From: Sindora glabra
Taxonomy: Eukaryota; Streptophyta; Magnoliopsida; Fabales; Fabaceae
NCBI GenBank assembly: GCA_020226215.1
Contig: CM035230.1
Coordinates: 21,991,883 to 22,055,882 of the forward strand
Direction of reading: 5' to 3'
DNA length: 64,000 bases
In this document: positions 24,201 through 34,600 of the stretch, in pieces
Numbering within the stretch: the stretch's first letter is position 1
Layout: each line of letters begins with the position of its first letter
Notes under the pieces: model-generated
What the model was told of the DNA's origin: nothing
Database searches by the model: none
What the model saw: only the letters and a program-made list of their open reading frames with translations
Made by a program: the position numbers and the translations under genes

Positions 24201-25202
24201 TTTCCTTGTATTGTATGTGGATGGCATACTACTCATTGGAAATGATATCCCTACATTGCAAATAGTAAAGACTTAGTTAGGGAATTGTTTCTCGATAAAA
24301 GACTTAGGTGAAGTTGCCTATATACTAGGTATTAAGATCTATAAAGATAGATCAAGAAAATTGCTTAGCCTAAGTCAGAGTACATACATAGATAAAGTGT
24401 TAAAATGGTTTAACATGCAAGAATCCAAAAGAGGATTTTTACCTATGTCACATGGCATAAATTTATCCAAAGCTCAGTGTCCTTCGACATAAGATGAGAA
24501 GGATCACATGAATAAGATACCATATGCATTAATAATTGGATCTATCATGTATGCCATGATATATACTCATCCCGATATCTCTTATGCTTTGAACATGACG
24601 AGCAGATACCAGTCAAATCCAGGTGAACCTCACTGGACTGCCGTTAAGAATATCCTTAAGTACTTGAGAAGGACTAAGGATTCATTCTTAATATATGGAT
24701 GAAAGGAAGAACTTATTGTAAAAGGTTACACTGATGCCAGTTTCCAATCTGACAAGGATGACTTTAGATCGCAGTCAGGTTATGTATTTAGCCTAAATGG
24801 TGGTACTATGTGCTAGAAGAATTCAAAGCAGGAAACAGTGGCCGACTCTACTATAGAGGCTGAGTATATTGTTGCCTCTAATGCGTCAAAAGAAGCTGTT
24901 TGGATCAAAAAGTTCATTACTGAACTTAGCGTTGTTCCTAGCATTGAAACCCAGTGGATCTCCATTGTGATAACAATGGAGCCATTGCACAAGCCAAGGA
25001 ACCCAGATCTCACCAGCGATCCAAACATATACTTAGGCACTTTCATATCATTCGAAAAATCATCGATAGAGGAGATGTGAAGATATGTAAAGTACCAACT
25101 AATGATAATATCACTGACCCACTGACAAAGCTTTTAGTGTAGAAAAAGAATGATGGTCATACTATGCCACTTGGTATTAGATATATGAGTGATTGGCTCT
25201 AG
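21250..25202 (+). pseudogene. copia gag-pol polyprotein, inactivated
   Basis: One frame can be followed from ATG 21250 to TAG 25200-25202 across about 20 stops, with a single frame change near 24950. Order: gag of the copia type (21481-21980); zinc knuckle CFHCNETGHWKRNC (22006-22047) after a Lys-rich stretch; protease LNTKCGSHIC (22150-22179); GAG-pre-integrase HYRLGHIN...CESCLLGKM; integrase core with HTDVC, SDRGREY and PQWNGVLERRNRTLL; reverse transcriptase from WLEAMKFEMDSMY through QMDLKTFFLN to LYVDGILLIGND (24211-24246); RNase H with YTDASF, EAEYI, DNNGA and the closing DPLTK. Protease has Asn where the catalytic Asp of D-T/S-G belongs, and the RT has YVDG instead of YVDD, so two enzymes would be inactive even without the stops. 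Many stops replace Gln, Arg or Trp codons, pointing to C-to-T decay. Confidence 0.92.
22006..22047 (+). other. gag zinc knuckle (CCHC)
   Basis: CFHCNETGHWKRNC, a standard C-x2-C-x4-H-x4-C nucleic-acid-binding motif, preceded by a Lys/Gly-rich segment. Confidence 0.9.
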
Positions 25203-25205
25203 TCC

Positions 25206-25216
25206 AAGTGGGAGAT
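25206..25216 (+). other. copia polypurine tract
   Basis: AAGTGGGAGAT directly before the 3' LTR; it would prime plus-strand DNA synthesis. Confidence 0.75.
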
Positions 25217-26236
25217 CGTTAGTGTGTGTCCTAAGAACCAATCATATAGATGATTAAAATAATACACAATGTATTATATTTTATTTTAGGCAATGTAATT
25301 ATTACATTATTTTATTTTTATTTTATTAATTTTGCGTAATTTATAACTTAATATAATAATTATCCCAAAATAGTTTTACGATTCCTAAAATACCCCTAGT
25401 CAAGTATTATTATGAAAAGGATAGTAATAGTACATCGAGACTAGCATGTATAGTGATTGATAATTATGAATCATGGATATGTGATATCAAGTTAATACAT
25501 GAGTACATTGTTAGTGAACAGATGTACTGGACTAACCTAATATGAGAATACTGCATGGATAAGACTTGTGTCATTAGTAGTTCTCATTTGATCACAATTG
25601 CATATAGTCCTTTGACCTGAAGTCGCTACGATTCTCTACATGAGGGGTTACTCACTTTGATGTCGTCCTATGTCACCTTTAATCGGGATGACAAATAGGA
25701 CATTGATTGGGTGTGTCACAAATCATACAGAGGGAAGTGAGTGATGTAGATGGAATTTTATTGCTCTTATAAAAGAAAGAGATATATTCTTAGACCCCTT
25801 GATTGAGTGAGATTTAAAAATATATGGCCATGCTCAAATGGATCAATATGTGATATTGATCATTTGTTTTGATGTCTACTCAATATAAAGAAATATAAAT
25901 TGAACTTTGACAAGGATGACACATTTCATGCCTCCAGTTCAATTTGGATATTATTACAAAATGAATTATGATGTAAAGCATTGATCATATATTAGGTGGA
26001 TGTCGAATCACAGATATTTTTACTACTTAAATGGCCATGATGTGTTGCTAGATACCACTCACTGTCTATAGCTCAATAATGAGTCATTGTCAATGTAGTA
26101 AGAACCTATGGGATTACACAAAAGGAGTAAGAATAAAATAATAATTAATTAGACTTTAATTATATTAATATCTAATTAATTGGACTTATGTTTGTGCATA
26201 TATATTATTATTAAGAATAATAATATGTTGTTCACG

Positions 26237-26281
<45 letters not shown>

Positions 26282-26903
26282 GTAATATTATTTGATATTA
26301 AAGTAATATCAAATAATTATGTTATCAGATATTACATGAGATAATATTTTTTTGATATTTGATAACTATATGCAATTATCTAAATATTAAGACATTTATA
26401 TTATGAGATAATATTATTATCTAATATTAGATAATTAATAGATAAGTCCTATCTCTCCTCACTCTCTCTAGGATAAGGATAAAATGAGTTGTTAAGTGTG
26501 ATTAGAATTTTAGAGGCATTATCCTAGTAGGACTAAGATTGTGGCTTGCTTAAGTTCTATAAAAGGGGACTTGAGGGCAGCACTTTTACACACACTCATA
26601 AGCTTCCACAAAACTCTAAATCACTCAGAAAACACCTAATCCTAATCCTAGAGAAAGAAATGCATCCTAGCAAATTCATGGAGGGTGAGAGATCGTTATT
26701 CACTTCGTGTGGATACCATAAAGATGCTATACCTTCCGATCGGCATTTGATTCATCCGCTCTCTCAAGTTTTGATCAGTAGAAACATGAGTGCCCAATAG
26801 GTAAAACCCTAATCATTGATTTATGTCTTTTGTATAGATCCTAGATAGAATTTGAATCAAATTTTTGAATTTCTGCTACGTATGATAATTCGAATTCATA
26901 ACA
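25217..26903 (+). repeat. 3' LTR of the copia element
   Basis: Begins CGTTAGTGTGTGTCC, where the first base should be T as in the 5' LTR (TGTTGG), and ends ATTCATAACA. TATAAAAG at 26558-26565. It has a TA array at 26239-26279, longer than in the 5' LTR. The frame at 26546-26800 mirrors the one in the other LTR and is not a gene. Confidence 0.93.
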
Positions 26904-26908
26904 CTCTA
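26904..26908. repeat. target-site duplication CTCTA (right)
   Basis: Matches 17386-17390. Confidence 0.85.
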
Positions 26909-27514
26909 AAATTGTTAAAAGGAGAAATCTTATAAAATCTCCTAGTGAGATTGTGAGGGGTAAAAATCCCTTCTTGTGAATTATCAAAATCTCAGTATAG
27001 ATTGATGATATTTTGTAAAGTTAGGTGACATTTGAAATCCTAGTGGAATGGGGCAAATCTTATAAAGTTAGGTAGATGGTGGAAATTCTAGTAAAGATTT
27101 GGTGAATTTTATAAAGTTACGTATTGTAATTTTGAGAAAAATTAGTGGATACTTCAAATAATACTTAGTAGCTTGAGAAATAAGGAGTAAACCTAAAAGG
27201 TATTTCACTTGAACCATCAAACTTAATAAAAATCATTGATGTTCATCCTTCTTCCTTACTCTTTTAAATTTTCAAAGATTTTGTTCTTTTATTCAAGAAA
27301 AATACACAATCATTTTTTTTTACTTCTTTTTCTTGAAGGAATTATTTGAAAAAGAATTTTAAGGTACTTGTAATCTTGACATATTTTTGAAACAATATAT
27401 TCACTAAAATACCAAGAATTTATAACTTGCATCTACACGGTCTTGAATAATTTCTAATACAAATTGTTTACCATAAATTATTTTAAAAACCAATTCACCT
27501 CCACTTAATTTGTA
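26909..27514 (+). mobile_element. right half of the split old copia LTR
   Basis: Continues the host LTR broken at 17390. Repeated phrases such as 'ttataaagttaggt' and 'aaattctagtaaagatttgg' and the terminal 'ccaattcacctccactta' are LTR-like. The exact 3' border is uncertain because the opposite LTR and target duplication were not found. Confidence 0.4.
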
Positions 27515-27565
27515 AATTGTATTATATATTTGCCCTACTAGACTTATGGCACTATCAATGAATAA

Positions 27566-28080
27566 AAATTAAATTTATCTTTAAATATGATTTGTAAATA
27601 TTTTTATTATAAAAATAGTTTAAATAATTTAAAATTTTAATATAAAATAAATAAATTGAATGACTAAATTAGATTCATTATTTTAAAAAATATTTAAAAA
27701 TTAAATTCAAATTGATTTATTTAATTTTTTTAATTTTTTTGATATTATATGTTGTCTTTCTATGTGCTAGAAATTTTTTTAAATCAAATTCTTCTTTAAA
27801 TATGATTCACAAGTTATTATAAAAATATTTTGAATAAGTCAAAATTTTAATAAAAAATATATAAATTGACTGAGTGAATTAGATTCTTTATTTTTAATGA
27901 AAATATTTAAAATTAAAATGAAATTTATTTATTTGTATTTTTAATATTTTCTGGATAATATATGCTGTCTTTTCACATTTTTTGGAAAATTTTCTTTAAA
28001 TCAAATTATTTTTTAAATATAATTTACAAGTGTTTTATTATAAAATTATTTTAAATAAGTTAAAAATATTTTATTATTTT
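27566..28080. repeat. tandem array, about 215-bp unit, 2.4 copies
   Basis: Units start at 27566, 27781 and 27998 with 'aaat(t/c)aaatt...tttaaatat(g/a)att', followed in the first two by 'gactaaattagattcatta' or its variant and 'atatgttgtcttt'. No coding potential. Confidence 0.75.
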
Positions 28081-28089
28081 ATTTTTATC

Positions 28090-29128
28090 AAGTTGATATG
28101 TGAATTCATCAATGTAAAAGTGATAAGAAATTATAAAAAAATTTATAAAAATTATTTATTAAAATATTTTATATAATCTGTTACTTTCGATGTTAAATTT
28201 TTTTATTTGGATGTAAAATTTGGAAAAAAACATAGATATAAAAATAATTAAAAAATAATACTATTTTACTTATTCAAATGATGGCATATATATCTAAATT
28301 AATTTAATTTATAATGAAACGAAAATTATTTATGTTATTAGTAAATTTTTGTAATAATAGAATAATATCTGAAAATTTTTATTTTAAAGTGAAAGTTATT
28401 TATTAAAATATATAATATAAATATTAATAAATATAATTAAAAAATTAATTAGTTATTAACATTAGTTTAAATTTGTTCTACTAGATGCATATAAGGGTGC
28501 AAGTAGATTAAAAGGCAGAAGTGTACATCTAATTTATTTATGATTTAACTTTTTTTATACTTTAGTGAAGTCAAATTTTTAAATTTAGTGGGTGCATATT
28601 TAATATTACGTAATTTATCTTATATAGAATTTAGAGGTTCGATGCTTTCATTTGCATACATTCCCTCGTGTCCCGCCCCGCCCCCGGTGTCTGTAAACTA
28701 CTTTTGCCATCAAAACAGATAAGACTAATGTTAAGACTAAAAGTGAGGAAATAAAATTGTTTTAAAAAATTCATAATGAACAATAATTAAAGTAATGCAA
28801 AAATTAGGAAAACTTAGGACATTATATTTGTATTTCAGCTTTCTTTTTATTTAAATTATTTATTTTTGACCTCTCCTCACCCAGTCCAAGGTCAAATTCA
28901 ATCAACCACGTGAAGGCCAACCCAGACTATTCAAGAAATGACTAACGGGGAGTTCTATCTATCCTACGGGGTAAATATTACTTTCTCTTATCTTAATATT
29001 TTATAATTATATTTTATAAAAAATATTTTTTTAAAACAAGCCTACGTGTTGTGCAAAAAGTCCCCCCAGTATCTATCCTTCCAAAAATTAACCATTGAAG
29101 GAGGTTTTTGCAATTATTTTTTTATATA
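28090..29128. other. AT-rich spacer, no gene seen
   Basis: Only homopolymer-rich DNA, with a small GC-rich island 'cccgccccgcccccggtg' near 28672 that fits no feature I know. Confidence 0.4.
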
Positions 29129-30291
29129 CTTGTTCGCACAAAAACTAACTTTTCTAAATCACTTTTATATTTAAAATTGATCTAAAAATAAAAATTATAA
29201 ATAATCATTTTTAATTTCAAAATTAATATTTAAAATAAAATAGTAATTTTTAATTAATTTTTTCAATTTAATTATTTGTATTCAATTATATTCAAAATAA
29301 AAATTTCCCATCACCACTGTATTAAAACCTTTTTAAAAAATTTCATTCTGTTTCATTTTTTAGGAAATTATTCTTTTTATAAGTAGAATATTTTATAAAT
29401 TTATTTATTTAATAATTTAAAATTAAAACTAATATTTTATAATGAGATAATTTCTTCTAATAATTTTTTTATATTTATGTATGCATAATTATTTTAGAAA
29501 CAATTTATTTATGGAAGTTTCATTTACTTAAATGAACTACACTTGTTACTATATTCAACAAATTTTGAATAAAAAATATTTTAATTAAATTTATTATATT
29601 TTTTAAGAATTTATTCATGAATTCATGTTCTTTGTCAATAGTTTAAAAAAAGTCAAAATAGAAAATACAATTTTAGTTGTTATTTTTATATTATATGTAT
29701 TACTAGCGAAATAACTTAATAAAAAAATCATAAACATAAAGAGGAAAGTGTTTAAAATGTAATAGAATGAAATATTTTCAAAGTTATTTTGTACAATAGA
29801 AAGGATTAATTTTGAATATAACTGATTATAAATAATTAGCTCAAAAAATTGATTATAAATTAATATTAATATTTTTCAATATTTAAATATTAACTTTAAT
29901 GAAATTTATTTTATTTTAATTTTTAGTTTAAAATTAGTTTTAGATATGAAAATAATTATGATAAGTCGATCAAGTATACTAATGAAAATAATATGAATAA
30001 AAAAAGTAAAAAATTAGGAATAATTGTTTTAAAAGGCATTTATAAATAATTTTGCATAATTTTTGTAAGTTTAAAATATTTAAATATGAATAATAAGTCT
30101 AAAAATTATTGATAATTTTTAATTATAAGGTTAAAAATTATAAATAATTAATATGAAATTCTTGATTATAAATTAATATTTTATATTTGATAATATTATT
30201 TTGACATTAAAATTATTATTTCTAATTTTTATTTTAAAATAAATTTTGGATATAAAAGTAACTCTGAAAAATCAGTTTTTATGCAACCAAG
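29129..30291. mobile_element. 1.16-kb element with terminal inverted repeats, non-coding
   Basis: The left end reads CTTGTTCGCACAAAAACT and the right end on the minus strand CTTGGTTGCATAAAAACT (15 of 18 equal); similarity goes on through 'cacttttatatttaaaattg' and 'tacttttatatccaaaattt' for over 60 bases. The interior is AT-rich with internal near-repeats ('tgattataaattaatatt' twice). No transposase; a target duplication was not clear. It lies about 1.4 kb downstream of the AGO gene's stop codon. Confidence 0.6.
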
Positions 30292-30355
30292 CTTGTTTAA
30301 AAAAAATTGTAGAAAGCCTTTTCTACGGTTAAAATTTGATAAGAGAAATAACGGA

Positions 30356-30482
30356 GAGGTTTTTTTTGGATGATTTTTATAATTTAAATATTTTAATTAC
30401 ACCTTTTAAAATTTATAGTATAGAGGTTTTTTACACAATATTTATAATTTAAATATTTCTGCATTTTTTAATTGCACCTTTT
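30356..30482. repeat. short tandem duplication
   Basis: 'gaggtttttt...tttataatttaaatattt...aattacacctttt' occurs twice, about 67 bases apart. Confidence 0.6.
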
Positions 30483-31670
30483 TTTTTCACATGTGCAGCC
30501 TAAAAATTGACAGTATCATATGATAGGAAACTATCCCATATTTTTTTTTTATAGTAACTTTATAATTAAATTTTAAATTGAATTCTTATACCTATAAGTG
30601 AATATTTTCTAATTGAAGGGTTTATTAGTAATTGCCTGACACGAACTATAATTGAGGAAATATTATACTTTTCGCACATTGATTTCTTCCTTTTCACTTA
30701 AGTCACTTATAATTTTATATGCATTTAACAATTAATATTTTAATCACTTAAATTATTTTTCCACCCAAAATTTAATTAAAACAAAAAAACTCAAGTGCAC
30801 CACACAATCTCCATTTCCTCATATTTTGGTTCCGTTTGTCTAAGAACCAATTTCTTCCCACATAAGAGAAAAAAACATAACTCCACTATATAATTTTTTT
30901 TTTGGCAATTTGCTTCTCTACTGCCGAAAAGAGTTAGCGTTACGAATTTTATTTTATTTTTTTTGGAGGAAATCGATTCAATGCGAGTGACAAATTTCAG
31001 TCAAACTTTGAGAAAATAGAAACCACACAAACGTGAATGAATTCCCTGATAAATTTTGAACCAGAAATGATTACATGAATAAAATGTTAATGATTAAATG
31101 AATAAATTTCAATATTTAAAATTATAAGCGAGTTAAATGAAGAAAAATAAAAGTGAGTAAAATATAATTTTTCCATTTTTTAACAAGAGAGAAGATGTAT
31201 CACATTAACAATCAGTGAGTTGTGTCCAACGAAATCTTGTCCACATGCATCAATTACTAACATAAGTTCACTACTACTAAAGATATTCAATAAAAAAAAG
31301 TAAGTACTAGCACTCAATCCCATACTACTAAACTATAAACTATAAGAACTTAATTAAAACTTGGACATAAGAACAAGGAGAGAACAATTTAATTTAATTT
31401 AATTTTAATTAACCACCATAAGGCAGCAGTAAAAGGAATCAATCAAAAAGTCATATGAACCGACTTTTGCCCCACGTTGGCAAACAAAATGATTGATTTC
31501 TAACTTCTAAGCCGTCCAAATTCAAGGTCGTCTATTTTGTCTCCGGTCAAGCAAAATTTTGGGCCGAATGTGTACATGTATACCAACTGTACAGCCCACA
31601 GATATATACATACATACTGCAACTGGCCAATCAGAAACAGTATTTACGAAGAGCTTTGAGCATCCAAGAC
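30483..31670. other. spacer and probable 3' UTR of the AGO gene
   Basis: The part nearest 31671 is less AT-rich and probably 3' UTR of the minus-strand AGO gene; I could not fix a poly(A) signal. The rest is AT-rich without a gene; the frame at 31559-31750 on the plus strand overlaps the AGO end and is a shadow. Confidence 0.45.
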
Positions 31671-34600
31671 TTAACAGAAGAACATGCTACTTTGGACATT
31701 CTTGTGCAACCTTGGGAGCACTGGAATGGGGACATTTCCTACCGAAATGAGATCAGAAGTAGTTCCTGATGAATCATCAAACCTCAAAAATTGCCCCATT
31801 TGAGCAGCAGCTAGGTGGGCATAGCATATGGGTGCCACTGAGGAAAAAACGAAAGAAAAGTTATTAGATTAATAAAAGGGGTAATGTTTGCCTATAGACA
31901 CCCTAGTTTTGCCAAGATTATGAGAACTTTCAGCTTTAATATAAAATGCTTACACTTTTCACAATTTTTTTTAATAAAATGTTGCTATTTTGTATGGAAT
32001 TTATATACAACAAGAACACAAATTACAACTCCATCAATAAAAGTTCCAACAGAGTTTTCACAAATTTGCAATAGAAAGTCATTTTCTGTCAAAATCTTGC
32101 AAAAGTGCTGAGTTTTTCATAAAAGTTGCAAGCCCTGCATGCATACTCATTTTTCTCTCCCGTACAGAAGAAAAACTACGAAAAATATGGAATCAATAAT
32201 GTAATCCAAGGGAAAGACAAATGGCAGAGGTTTATTTTTTCACAGCTGTGTAGAAAGGCACTAGAGGGCAAACTTACCAATTGAGGTAGCTGATGTACTC
32301 CTTTGGTACCTGAAACAAATAAATCTTGCTAAGCAGTGTAATTTAAGATTCAAGATGTAAAAGATTTAGTTTGCACAAGGTCAGCAAATGGGGTTAGATC
32401 GCATACACATAACACAGTGAATGGATCAAGTTTTGCAATTCATCTGCCGAAAAACCAATTTCATCCAGCAATACATGATAATGTGCAGGCCTAGTAGTTC
32501 CCTAACAAAAAATAAATAAAAAATAAGAACAAACAAAAATAAAAATTCAGCAGAAGAAAATTAAATAATAATAATAACAATAACATTCATGGCTAACAAG
32601 GGCAGTGAAATATGTGACTAATACCCCATACGAATAACAAAAATGCATAGAAAGTGAGGGGTCTCAAAGAAGCAAACTTACGAAAAGCCCTGCATGGGAA
32701 CACATGTAAAAATCATAATTCCTTGGGTGCACAATTTTTGTGTCAACAACTGTACCTGAAGTTCAAATTTGGATCACATTAACACCAAACATGACATGCT
32801 TATAAATAAGACATGATGCAACATACCAGGAGGGACATTTTCTGGGCCATTAGATTGAAACAACTTTGTATGGTGATTCTTCTGCGCCACAATGACAGTG
32901 AACTTGGGAGCATCAACCTCCCCAAGATGTTTGTAGGCCTATAATAAGAAAAAGGTCAATCACCCAATTGTTAAGAATTCCCAACATCAAAGGCCCTTAG
33001 GGATTGTGCTTGTTTTGCAGTTACTTGATGCGTTTGGTTGGAATGAAACGCTAGACTATTGAGAAATCATACTTAGTCAAATGTTCTTTTATAGGGTCCT
33101 ATTTGTTTTTTCTCCATAGTTGAAGGCTAATGGCATTTTTAAAGGGTTGAGCTTGTCTGATTTGCATAGAAATCAGGCAGCAATTTTTATCAATTTTTGA
33201 GGATTCCTTATCCTCTCCTATTTCATTCTTCTCCTATCTATATAATTTTCGTTTTCTATTGAAAAAACGAATTTCCATCAAGGGCTATAATTCTGATAGG
33301 AACACAATGTATTGTTGTGGTTACTAAGAACAAAAGTAAAACAATCATACTCAACCGGTTCAGACTCTATGATAAACATCTCAACGGCTTAGTGATCTAC
33401 ATGCCAGAAAAAGGTAATAAAATTACAATCATCCTGGAAAAGAAAATGTAATACTGAATAATTCTAAAACATTGCCATAGACACAGGAAAAATAATGGGT
33501 TTGCTGAAGAACCTTAATTATCTGGTCAAGCTCAATGTTCAAAACCTGACTAAATTGTGTTTCACTGACTCCATCCCTAACAAAAACAAAAATTTTCAAA
33601 TTATTAACAGATCAAACACATCAACTATATGAAAAAGGAACGAACGCGCACACAGAGATATATATATTTGACAGAAGAATGTGTTTTTTTAAAAATAAAA
33701 AATTGAGAATGCATAAGCACAAGATTAAATAGCTGGAGGAATCTGGCTGCCATCTATGCACCCTTGAGAGTTTAACAGGATGATCACAAAAGCATAAAAA
33801 CATTCAAGATTATATGCTTTGAGAATTCTGTTTTAACTAGACTGCATTATATGCATGAGATCTCATCAGAAAAGTATGAAAATAACCAGTATTCTTATAG
33901 AGCCCTGAACAGGAAAAATGGCAACAGAGATATAAAATGGTTAGTTTGTTCCTTTTTTTTTTTTGAAGGGGGGGAGGACCTTCAACAATTGTACATATGG
34001 AAGAATCATGCATTCAGTAATAACCCAGTCAATTTGCTAATATTCTCAAACTTCAAACATAACAGAAGTGAAGAGAGAATAGGAAATGCTCAATACATTA
34101 ATGATTCAGGCCAATGTCAGAACCTCAGTTGATGACATTTGGCCTAACAGAGTATAGTTTACACAAAATAAACAGAAAATATCTATCAAAAGTCAAATAC
34201 ATTAGCAACAGTAGGACACCTGAAGACAATAATCTGAGTTGGTTTGCGTCCATTAGATGATTTATAGAAATCTACAAGCAGTTCTCTGCAAAGTCAATAG
34301 ATACTAGCGTCAATCAGGATCTGAGAACTAAGCATAAAAAATAATACATAAATAATAATAAGTATAATAAAACAATATAAAGGACAGAGAACCCCATCAA
34401 TTTACCAAGGGAAATGGGTAAGATTTGTAAAGTAGTGTTTCAATTTAGTCTAGCTGCTCTAGCGATAGGACGCAGCAAAGCATATAGACAAAGAAAATGT
34501 TTGATAGAACTCAAATCACTTTATGATGTATTGGTCTACAAAAGAATGAAGTATGAGGGAAAAAAAACTCATCCTTTTTTTAACTCACCTTGGAAGTGCA

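Larger units (their letters stand above)
17391..26903 (+). mobile_element. complete Ty1/copia LTR retrotransposon, coding region dead
   Basis: A 9.5-kb element with LTRs at 17391-19075 and 25217-26903, a 5-bp target duplication CTCTA, a tRNA-Met-type primer site, a polypurine tract, and a single gag-pol reading order gag, protease, integrase, reverse transcriptase, RNase H. Integrase before reverse transcriptase defines copia. The LTRs differ at roughly one position in ten over the first 270 bases (hand count), so insertion is old. The polyprotein has about 20 in-frame stops and a frameshift. It is inserted inside an even older copia LTR. Lineage is probably Tork/Angela-like, judged from the RT/RNase H style; that needs a tree. 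Confidence 0.93.

Noticed and set aside
27566..28080. Tandem units considered as a CRISPR-like array
   Set aside because: Units are contiguous, long and without unique spacers; this is a plant tandem repeat.
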